From Bacteroidota bacterium (GTDB taxonomy: Bacteria; Bacteroidota; Bacteroidia; Chitinophagales; Chitinophagaceae): a stretch of 5,138 bases of DNA. The notes beneath the pieces were generated by a model that did no database searches, had not been told where the DNA came from, and saw only the letters and a program-made list of their open reading frames with translations. How positions within the stretch are numbered: position 1 is the stretch's first letter; each line of letters begins with the position of its first letter. The stretch is taken from contig JAEYRC010000101.1 of the NCBI GenBank assembly GCA_023409675.1, positions 1 through 5,138 on the forward strand, in the 5' to 3' direction. Below, one piece after another: positions 1 to 5,138 of this stretch. Position numbers and translations under genes: made by a program.

Positions 1-1019
1 TGATCGAATTAAGCAAAGAAGCAGCCCGCTATAACGGCATGTATATTTCTCACATGCGTAATGAAGGCAATAACCTGCTCGAAGCCGTAGATGAGCTGTT
101 CCGCATCAGCCGCGAGGCAGGTATTCGGGCAGAGATCTTTCACCTAAAGGCAGCAGGAAAAAATAACTGGTGGAAAATCGACAGCATCATTGCCCGGGTG
201 GAACAGGCCCGGGCTGAGGGCCTTCCTGTCAGCGCGAATATGTATTTGTATACCGCCGGGTCTACCGGACTGACAGCAGGTCTGCCGCCGTCATTGCAGA
301 ATGGCGGATTTGGCGAATTATGGAAACGCCTGCAGAATCCGGTGATCCGGCAACAGATGAAGGCTGCCATGCGAAGTAACCCCAATGACTGGGATAATTT
401 GTATTATGCTTCTGGCAGCGCGGAGAATGTATTATTACTTGGCTTCAGAACCGATAGCCTGCGGAAATATATAGGAATGAACTTAGCCCGGGTTGCTGCT
501 TTACGGGGAGCCGATCCGGAAACCACCGCGCTCGATCTTATCGTTCAGGACAGCAGTTCGATCAGCGTAGCTTTTGATATGATGAGTGAAGAGAATGTCC
601 GCAAACAACTGCAACTGCCCTGGATGAGTTTCGGATCGGATGCGGGTTCCTACAGCCCTGAAGGAATATTTTTGAAAGCCAGTACACATCCAAGAGCGTA
701 TGGCAACTTCGCGCGGCTGATCTCGAATTATGTTGTTAAAGAAAAGCGCCTGAGCCTCGAAGAAACCATCCGCAAACTCACCTCTATGCCGGCAGAAAAC
801 CTGAAGATAACACAACGGGGAAGGCTCAAACCCGGCTATTTTGCCGATATCCTGGTATTTAAGCCGGAAGAAATTAAGGATAATGCGACCTTTGATAAGC
901 CTCACCAGCTTGCTGAAGGTATGCAGCATGTTTTTGTAAACGGCAGGCAGGTGGTAAGGGCCGGTAAACATACCGGCGCCTTGCCCGGCAGAGTCGTCAA
1001 AGGGCCGGGAGCGAAATAA
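1..1019 (+). CDS. N-acyl-D-amino-acid deacylase / D-aminoacylase family amidohydrolase, C-terminal part (5' end outside window)
   Basis: Metal-dependent amidohydrolase expected to release free D-amino acids from N-acylated forms; family members may instead act on other N-acyl or dipeptide substrates. The reading frame is open from base 3, and the residues before the first ATG (base 39), read as IELSKEAARYNG, fit the family, so that ATG is internal and the true start lies upstream. About 338 residues are present of a family usually 500-550 long. Visible motifs are YISHMRNEG (bases 39-65, probable metal-site His), FHLKAAG (His at 141-143), the YTAGSTG segment (near 249), FGSDAGS with the likely catalytic Asp at 639-641, and THPRAYGNF (His at 687-689). 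The C-terminal RGRLKPGYFADILVF belongs to the small beta-domain of composite amidohydrolases. Any signal peptide would lie outside the window. The next gene starts 25 bases downstream and may be cotranscribed. Family assignment is firm; the exact substrate is not. Confidence 0.88.
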   Translation, partial: IELSKEAARYNGMYISHMRNEGNNLLEAVDELFRISREAGIRAEIFHLKAAGKNNWWKIDSIIARVEQARAEGLPVSANMYLYTAGSTGLTAGLPPSLQNGGFGELWKRLQNPVIRQQMKAAMRSNPNDWDNLYYASGSAENVLLLGFRTDSLRKYIGMNLARVAALRGADPETTALDLIVQDSSSISVAFDMMSEENVRKQLQLPWMSFGSDAGSYSPEGIFLKASTHPRAYGNFARLISNYVVKEKRLSLEETIRKLTSMPAENLKITQRGRLKPGYFADILVFKPEEIKDNATFDKPHQLAEGMQHVFVNGRQVVRAGKHTGALPGRVVKGPGAK

Positions 1020-1044
1020 ATTAGTACCGACTAAAACGAGTATT

Positions 1045-1515
1045 ATGGAATTCAGAATTCGCAAAGCCGTTAAAGAAGATTGCCAGCGCCTGCTGATGCT
1101 GATAGATGAACTGGCGGAATATGAAAAAGCGCCACAGGAAGTTACAGTAACCCTGGAACATTTTATAGAAAGCGGTTTTGGTCCAAATCCGGTGTACTGG
1201 GCGCTGGTGGCAGAAGTGGATGATCCCGGATCGCCCCACCACAACAGCATCGTAGCCTTCGCCTTATACTATATCCGGTACAGCACCTGGAAAGGACAGC
1301 GTATGTACCTGGAAGATATACTGGTCACCAAAGCGTTCCGGGGTATGGGCATTGGTAAAATGCTTTTTGATGAACTGATCGAAGAAGCTAAAGTGAGAAA
1401 GCTCCATGGCATTACCTGGCAGGTACTCGACTGGAATGAGCCGGCCATAAATTTCTATAAGAAATACAACGCCACATTCGACAATGGCTGGATCAACTGC
1501 AGTATTTTCGTTTAG
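1045..1515 (+). CDS. GNAT N-acetyltransferase, spermidine/spermine N1-acetyltransferase (SSAT)-like
   Basis: Acetyl-CoA-dependent N-acetyltransferase of 156 residues, probably cytosolic, likely acting on a polyamine, diamine or thialysine-like amine. The GNAT fold is plain: an N-terminal strand (EFRIRKA), the helix DCQRLLMLIDELAEYEKAP, the YLEDILV strand (88-94), the acetyl-CoA pyrophosphate loop RGMGIG (99-104), and WNEPAINFY (130-138). Recalled comparison with human SSAT shows the same order and wording: ELAKYE, DGFGEHPFY, VAEV, YLEDFFV, RGFGIG and WNEPSINFYK. By that alignment Glu90 and Tyr138 correspond to SSAT Glu92 and Tyr140, the proposed general base and acid. The C-terminus ends soon after GWINCS, about 15 residues shorter than the human enzyme. 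The ATG at 1045 is chosen because the N-terminal strand begins there. The TAG stop overlaps the stop of the convergent mqnD. Substrate is inferred from resemblance only; thialysine acetylation, as in SSAT2, is an alternative. Confidence 0.85.
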   Translation: MEFRIRKAVKEDCQRLLMLIDELAEYEKAPQEVTVTLEHFIESGFGPNPVYWALVAEVDDPGSPHHNSIVAFALYYIRYSTWKGQRMYLEDILVTKAFRGMGIGKMLFDELIEEAKVRKLHGITWQVLDWNEPAINFYKKYNATFDNGWINCSIFV

Positions 1516-2381
1516 GCATCAGCTTTAGATACCATAAAGACAGGTTGATCACCCAACGGTATCTTGTTTAGGGCTGAATGGATGCGCAGAAACTCCTGAA
1601 CTGCTTCCTCTCCCTCTACGCCTACATCGAGTGAGAAATCATTTACGTACAGCTCAATATGACTGCGCATCACCTCTTCCTCCATTTCCTGTGCATGATC
1701 GCGGAAGAAATCGCTTAATACCGGTAAACGGGCAAATGCATAGCGCGCGCTTTCCGCGATAAGTGTGTTCAGTCTGGCAGCTAAGGTATCTCCCAGGCTT
1801 CGCCGCATAACTATGCCGCCCAGCGGTATCGGTAGTCCGGTCGTGCTTTCCCAATGCGCGCCGAGGTCACTGATCTTTACCAGCCCTTTGCGTTCGTAGG
1901 TAAAACGGTTCTCGTGAATGATAACCCCCAACTGAACTTTGCGCACATCCTCCAGGTCGGCAGCAGAATTTAACACAAAGTCCTCCACCGCATTATAGGG
2001 CATGAACACCTTATTATGCGCATCAGGAAAATTCAACGCGAATAACACATGGGCGGTGGTATGTTTACCCGGAATGGCAACCCGGGCCTGGTTTACAGCC
2101 GGACCGGGAAGGGGAAATTTCGCAATCAGCAGTGGCCCGGTTCCCATACCCAATGCGCCTCCCGACCGAAGCAAACCATAGTGTTCCAGCACCAGGGGCA
2201 ATGTACCATAACTGATTTTGGTGACATCGATCTTTCCGGCAATGGCCAGTTCATTGAGGGTTTGCACATCCTCCATTACCAGATCGAATTCAAGATCTCC
2301 GGTATCGATCAACCCGTTAACCAGGGCATCGAATATGAAGGTATCATTCGGACAGGGAGAAAAACCTAAAGTAAGTTTCAT
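1512..2381 (-). CDS. mqnD: 1,4-dihydroxy-6-naphthoate synthase (menaquinone biosynthesis, futalosine pathway)
   Basis: Converts cyclic dehypoxanthine futalosine to 1,4-dihydroxy-6-naphthoate in the futalosine route to menaquinone, the respiratory quinone. The 289 residues match the usual length of MqnD, which has a periplasmic-binding-protein-like fold but works in the cytoplasm. Diagnostic segments are GFSPCPNDTF near the N-terminus (6-15), a DVTKISYGTLPLVLEHY segment (52-68), the GGALGMGTGPLL loop (74-85), IPGKHTTAHVL (103-113), and VIIHENRFTY (153-162), whose His156 is the probable counterpart of the histidine proposed to be catalytic in this family. The ATG at 2381-2379 overlaps the TGA of mqnB in an ATGA arrangement, so it is second in a two-gene unit and probably translationally coupled. 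Its TAA stop lies on top of the stop of the convergent acetyltransferase, leaving no room for a terminator between them. MqnA, which shares the fold, is the main alternative; SPCPNDTF favours MqnD. Confidence 0.93.
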   Translation of the reverse strand: MKLTLGFSPCPNDTFIFDALVNGLIDTGDLEFDLVMEDVQTLNELAIAGKIDVTKISYGTLPLVLEHYGLLRSGGALGMGTGPLLIAKFPLPGPAVNQARVAIPGKHTTAHVLFALNFPDAHNKVFMPYNAVEDFVLNSAADLEDVRKVQLGVIIHENRFTYERKGLVKISDLGAHWESTTGLPIPLGGIVMRRSLGDTLAARLNTLIAESARYAFARLPVLSDFFRDHAQEMEEEVMRSHIELYVNDFSLDVGVEGEEAVQEFLRIHSALNKIPLGDQPVFMVSKADA

Positions 2382-3070
2382 ACGTTGCGATTTGTGTCTG
2401 CCGGAAATGTGGTTTCTGCATTCAGTTCATGCATGAGGTGACAAATTGTTTCACCCAAATGATGAAGGGCTTCCGGTATAACCCACTTCGTCTTATCCCG
2501 CTCTCCGGCCATATTGGAAATAGCCCGGAGGTGCAGCAGCGGTACCTGCTCCTGCAGGCATACATAATGAATGGCTGCTCCTTCCATGGTTTCAATTTGT
2601 GCGGAATATTTTGCAGAAATCAATTTAAGAAACTCCGCATCCGTTCGTATATGGTTGACCGTAAGTCCGCGTACACTTCCGACATGTTGTAAGCCGGCCA
2701 GTTGAGGTGTGGCCACCGTAAAGAGCATGCCCTCCGAATATGGAAAATCATTTGCACCGGAGAGACCGAGTTCTGTAACGGAACGGAAGTGCTGATCTTC
2801 GCCTGCCCCCAGGTCGGCGAGAACATCCGCATCAACCCTCACTACTTCTGCGGGTGCAGGACCACCCGGGAAAGCGCCCGCAATGCCGAGGGCTATAACA
2901 AGATCAGGTTTGCGCGACGCCAGGCTGCGGGATAGCGCATAGGTGGCAGCCATAACTCCTACCCCTGTTATCAGGTAATCCAGCTCGTGCGGGCTTTCTG
3001 AAAGCAGGGAACAGCTTTCCCTGACCGGCCTCATTTCCGCCTCTGTAGCGGCAACCAATAATATGCGCAT
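2378..3070 (-). CDS. mqnB: futalosine hydrolase (menaquinone biosynthesis)
   Basis: Nucleosidase that splits futalosine into hypoxanthine and dehypoxanthine futalosine, two steps before MqnD. The protein is 230 residues from the start chosen here, with the nucleoside phosphorylase / MTA-SAH nucleosidase fold: RILLVAATEAEM at the N-terminus, VIALGIAGAF (58-67), ETMEGAAIHYV (160-170) with the ribose-contacting Met-Glu pair, and RAISNMAGERD (182-192). MTA/SAH nucleosidase has Asp where this protein has Asn186, which fits a 6-oxopurine (hypoxanthine) leaving group and supports futalosine hydrolase; that reading is inference. The frame stays open to an ATG at 3142, but those 24 extra residues precede the conserved RILLVAATE strand and cover the intergenic promoter-like element, so the ATG at 3070 is preferred. 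No clear Shine-Dalgarno motif is visible. The TGA overlaps the mqnD start by four bases. mqnA and mqnC are not in the window. Confidence 0.92.
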   Translation of the reverse strand: MRILLVAATEAEMRPVRESCSLLSESPHELDYLITGVGVMAATYALSRSLASRKPDLVIALGIAGAFPGGPAPAEVVRVDADVLADLGAGEDQHFRSVTELGLSGANDFPYSEGMLFTVATPQLAGLQHVGSVRGLTVNHIRTDAEFLKLISAKYSAQIETMEGAAIHYVCLQEQVPLLHLRAISNMAGERDKTKWVIPEALHHLGETICHLMHELNAETTFPADTNRNV

Positions 3071-3131
3071 ACTGCAAGTTGAGGCTTTTACCGTAATTGT
3101 GAAAATGAAACCCGGTTTTTTGCATTTCCAG

Positions 3132-3139
3132 TACATTTG
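3132..3139 (+). promoter_or_regulatory. Candidate Bacteroidota -7 promoter element (TACATTTG) for the pterin gene cluster
   Basis: TACATTTG is an exact match to the TAnnTTTG -7 consensus of Bacteroidota housekeeping promoters. It lies 17 bases before the ATG at 3157, in the 86-base gap between divergent mqnB and the first PTPS gene. A transcript starting about seven bases downstream would have a leader of roughly ten bases. I found no TTTG-type -33 element at the usual 19-21 base spacing, so the call rests on one element and its position. No equally good element faces mqnB. Confidence 0.4.
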
Positions 3140-3156
3140 CAAAAATTTACCGGTTA

Positions 3157-3567
3157 ATGGTTTACCTGACGCGAATAGAACATTTCAATGCTGCGCACCG
3201 ATTGTACAATCCCGGTTGGCCGAAAGAGAAGAATGACGAGGTATTTGGTTTATGCGCCAATGAAAACTGGCATGGCCACAATTACGAATTGTATGTAACG
3301 GTGAAAGGCGACCCTGACCCGGATACCGGATTTCTTTATGATGTAAAAAAACTAAGCCTTATCATCAATGAGGCAGTGATTGATAAGCTCGATCACCGGA
3401 ATCTGAATGTTGATGTCGACTTTATGCAGGGGCAGATGTGCTCTACCGAAAACCTGGCCATTGCCATCTGGAAACAACTGGTTCCGCATTTGCCGCAGGG
3501 GGTACAACTGCATTGCATTAAACTCTATGAAACGCCAAGGATATATGTTGAATATTTTGGCGATTAA
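3157..3567 (+). CDS. 6-pyruvoyl-tetrahydropterin synthase / 6-carboxytetrahydropterin synthase (PTPS/QueD) family, copy 1
   Basis: Zinc enzyme of 136 residues acting on 7,8-dihydroneopterin triphosphate, the FolE product. Family members give 6-pyruvoyl-tetrahydropterin (for tetrahydrobiopterin) or 6-carboxytetrahydropterin (for queuosine and other 7-deazapurines). Zinc ligands are His14 in HFNAAHRL and His39 and His41 in HGHNY. The catalytic triad is Cys33, Asp79 and His80 (LDHRNLN). The pterin-contacting region is STEN (96-99), with Glu125 in LYET. Cys33 is separated from HGH by five residues, as in mammalian PTPS, whereas E. coli QueD has three. Automated annotation would probably call this queD because all COG0720 proteins are similar. 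It is first in a + strand series with a paralogue and folE, behind a TACATTTG element. Family assignment is firm; which product it makes is open. Confidence 0.88.
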   Translation: MVYLTRIEHFNAAHRLYNPGWPKEKNDEVFGLCANENWHGHNYELYVTVKGDPDPDTGFLYDVKKLSLIINEAVIDKLDHRNLNVDVDFMQGQMCSTENLAIAIWKQLVPHLPQGVQLHCIKLYETPRIYVEYFGD

Positions 3568-3631
3568 ACCGGGGCAGTTAAAAGGATAAATTCATATCCG
3601 GAAGAATTCATTCAATTTAGTAAATTCAGGT

Positions 3632-4045
3632 ATGAACAAAAGAATAGCGGTTTATCGTAAGGAGCATTTCAATGCCGCTCACCGGTTGTTCAATCCGGCG
3701 TGGGATGATGCAAAAAATGCTGCTGTTTTTGGCAAATGCAGCAACCCGCATTATCACGGACATAATTATGAACTGGTGGTAAAGGTGGTGGGCGAGCCCG
3801 ATCCTGAAACAGGTTATGTTATGGATTTGAAATACCTCGGTGACCTGATCCGCGAACAGGTTATTTCGAAATTCGATCACCGCAATTTAAACCTCGACAC
3901 GGTTTATTTTAAAACGATGAATCCCACAGCAGAAAATATCTGTTTTGTGATTTATGATATATTACGGGAGAAGATCGACACATCCTTTGATCTTCAGGTT
4001 CGGTTATATGAAACCGAAAGGAATTTTGTTGAATATCCCGCGTGA
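3632..4045 (+). CDS. 6-pyruvoyl-tetrahydropterin synthase / 6-carboxytetrahydropterin synthase (PTPS/QueD) family, copy 2
   Basis: Second PTPS-family protein (137 residues), 64 bases after copy 1 and about 45-50% identical to it by hand alignment, so an old tandem duplication or an acquired paralogue rather than a recent copy. All key residues are kept: zinc ligands His17, His42 and His44; Cys36, Asp82 and His83 as catalytic triad; and Glu127 in LYET. The Cys-to-HGH spacing is again five residues (KCSNPHYHGHNYE), and the stretch VFGKCSNP resembles rat PTPS VFGKCNNP. The substrate-side loop differs from copy 1: NPTAEN (97-102) against CSTEN, closer to the NPTSE of E. coli QueD. The two may thus have separate products or partners, or form mixed hexamers; this is inference. 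The ATG at 3632 is supported by the short N-terminus before EHFNAAHRL. folE follows 33 bases later. Confidence 0.88.
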   Translation: MNKRIAVYRKEHFNAAHRLFNPAWDDAKNAAVFGKCSNPHYHGHNYELVVKVVGEPDPETGYVMDLKYLGDLIREQVISKFDHRNLNLDTVYFKTMNPTAENICFVIYDILREKIDTSFDLQVRLYETERNFVEYPA

Positions 4046-4078
4046 CAGGAAAATAGTACATTAAAAAGACTTGGTTTT

Positions 4079-4675
4079 ATGGCGTATTCAAAAACAGAGC
4101 ATTTCGATGAAGCAATCACCAACGCACTCATTCATAATTACCGCGAATCAATAAAACTGCTCGGGGAAGATCCCGATCGGGAAGGGCTATTGAAAACGCC
4201 AGAGCGTATGGCCAAAGCGATGCAGTACAGCACCCAGGGCTATCAGATGGATGCGCGAACGATCATTGAATCGGCAAAATTTCATGAAGATGTGAGTGAG
4301 ATGATCATTGTTAAGGATATTGAACTGTACAGCATGTGCGAACACCACATGCTTCCTTTCTTTGGAAAAGCGCATGTGGCCTACATTCCCAATGGATGGA
4401 TCACCGGGCTGAGCAAGATCGGCCGTGTGGTGGATGTATTCGCACGCCGCCTCCAGGTGCAGGAACGCCTGACGACACAAATTCTTGATGCCATCCGTCA
4501 TTCGCTGAACCCATTGGGTGTGGCCGTAGTCATTGAGGCTGCTCATCTGTGTATGATGATGCGCGGCATTCAGAAACAGAACTCTGTAACGACCACGTCG
4601 GCTTTTTATGGCGAGTTTGAAAAGAATGAAACAAGAAGTGAATTTTTAAAATTGATTTCCTCTACCCTGCATTAG
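4079..4675 (+). CDS. folE: GTP cyclohydrolase I (type IA)
   Basis: Converts GTP to 7,8-dihydroneopterin triphosphate plus formate, the entry point for folate, tetrahydropterin and 7-deazapurine synthesis, and the source of substrate for the two PTPS-family proteins just upstream. The 198 residues are typical for a bacterial FolE. The zinc site is complete: Cys87 and His90 in YSMCEHHMLPF and Cys158 in AAHLCMMMRG, with the same 71-residue separation as Cys110 and Cys181 of E. coli. His156 is the equivalent of catalytic His179. Other family segments are LLKTPERMAKAM (37-48), GLSKIGRVVDVFARR (110-124) and the C-terminal TTTSAFYGEF (171-180). The ATG at 4079 is 33 bases after the second PTPS gene, consistent with one transcript. 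No Shine-Dalgarno motif or T-box/riboswitch-like leader is visible. Confidence 0.96.
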   Translation: MAYSKTEHFDEAITNALIHNYRESIKLLGEDPDREGLLKTPERMAKAMQYSTQGYQMDARTIIESAKFHEDVSEMIIVKDIELYSMCEHHMLPFFGKAHVAYIPNGWITGLSKIGRVVDVFARRLQVQERLTTQILDAIRHSLNPLGVAVVIEAAHLCMMMRGIQKQNSVTTTSAFYGEFEKNETRSEFLKLISSTLH

Positions 4676-4731
4676 CAAAGGGAAAAGCTTTCCTGTAGTA
4701 TACCAACCATTATATCTAATCTACTATTCAT

Positions 4732-5138
4732 ATGAAACAGGCGTTTATTTTTCCCGGTCAGGGTTCGCAATTTACCGGAATGGGTCAGAAACATTATGAT
4801 ACCAATGCCTTTGCCCGCCGCATATTTGAACAGGCCCATGAAATTCTTGGATTTCCGATCGCGGAAATTATGTTCACCGGCACTGCCGACGAACTGAAGC
4901 AAACCAATGTAACCCAGCCCGCTATCTTCATTCACTCTGTTATCGCTTTTCGGAGTATCGACCCATCGCCACGTATGGATATGGTTGCCGGGCACTCTCT
5001 GGGCGAATTTTCAGCACTGGTGGCAAACGGCACCTTAAGCTTTGAAGATGGGCTGCGCCTGGTCATGATCAGGGCACAGGCTATGCAGAAAGCCTGCGAA
5101 ACAACTCCTTCTACCATGGCCGCTGTACTGGCCCTCAG
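4732..5138 (+). CDS. fabD: Malonyl-CoA:acyl-carrier-protein transacylase, N-terminal part (3' end outside window)
   Basis: Transfers malonyl groups from CoA to acyl carrier protein, supplying the elongation unit of type II fatty acid synthesis in the cytoplasm. The frame is open from the ATG at 4732 to the right edge, about 135 of the usual 290-310 residues. It shows FPGQGSQFTGMG at the N-terminus (7-18), the TQPAIF segment (61-66), GHSLGEFSALVA (87-98) with nucleophile Ser89, and Arg114 in IRAQAMQ. Arg114 sits 25 residues after the serine, as Arg117 does after Ser92 in E. coli, where it binds the malonyl carboxylate. An in-frame TAA at 4717-4719 makes 4732 the first possible ATG. The gap after folE is 56 bases with no convincing promoter. 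A single-domain FabD is most likely; an acyltransferase domain of a polyketide synthase is less so, because the protein begins directly with the domain and its neighbours are housekeeping genes. Confidence 0.93.
   Translation, partial: MKQAFIFPGQGSQFTGMGQKHYDTNAFARRIFEQAHEILGFPIAEIMFTGTADELKQTNVTQPAIFIHSVIAFRSIDPSPRMDMVAGHSLGEFSALVANGTLSFEDGLRLVMIRAQAMQKACETTPSTMAAVLAL

Noticed and set aside
1048..1060. Palindromic GAATTCAGAATTC at the start of the acetyltransferase gene
   Set aside because: It encodes the conserved N-terminal strand EFRIR, so the repeat is explained by coding; no second copy or operator context is seen.
501..1250. Long open frame of 249 codons on the - strand
   Set aside because: It lies antisense to two well-supported genes, spans their boundary, and its translation shows no recognisable domain; it is a by-product of codon use on the + strand.
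3071..3142. N-terminal extension of mqnB from an upstream ATG
   Set aside because: The extra 24 residues are not like the family, which begins at the RILLVAATE strand, and they would cover the intergenic TACATTTG element.
3568..3631. Possible separate promoter for the second PTPS gene
   Set aside because: The 64-base gap has TAAATTCA and other AT-rich runs, but no good TAnnTTTG or TTTG pair.
4187..4546. Open frame of 119 codons on the - strand
   Set aside because: Entirely antisense to the conserved core of folE, with no recognisable motifs.
4681..4693. Small inverted repeat (GGAAA-AGC-TTTCC) after folE as a possible terminator
   Set aside because: The stem is five base pairs, AT-rich, and no U-tract follows; too weak to call.

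Overview
The window reads as ordinary chromosomal DNA from a member of the Bacteroidota, possibly a Chitinophagaceae-like lineage. That placement is inferred from three things. Menaquinone genes of the futalosine type are present. Ribosome binding sites lack clear Shine-Dalgarno motifs. A TAnnTTTG-type -7 promoter element lies before one gene. Coding density is high, base composition looks even, and I see no mobile element, RNA gene, CRISPR array or long repeat. The longest non-coding stretch is under 100 bases.

Left part, + strand (1-1515): the C-terminal two thirds of an amidohydrolase of the D-aminoacylase / N-acyl-D-amino-acid deacylase family, cut by the window edge. It is followed 25 bases later by a small GNAT acetyltransferase that strongly resembles animal spermidine/spermine N1-acetyltransferase (SSAT).

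Middle, - strand (1512-3070): a two-gene unit, mqnB (futalosine hydrolase) then mqnD (1,4-dihydroxy-6-naphthoate synthase), joined by an ATGA start/stop overlap. Both act in the futalosine route to menaquinone. The mqnD stop codon overlaps the stop codon of the acetyltransferase tail to tail.

Right part, + strand (3157-5138): starting from a short divergent intergenic region, two tandem, clearly paralogous 6-pyruvoyl-tetrahydropterin synthase (PTPS/QueD) family genes, then folE (GTP cyclohydrolase I), then the start of fabD (malonyl-CoA:ACP transacylase), cut by the right edge. FolE makes 7,8-dihydroneopterin triphosphate, the substrate of the PTPS family, so the first three genes form a compact pterin module. 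Both PTPS copies carry the Cx5HGH spacing of the tetrahydrobiopterin-type enzyme rather than the Cx3HGH of typical QueD, and both keep all catalytic residues. That duplicated pterin module is the most interesting point here. I found no evidence for an unprecedented system.
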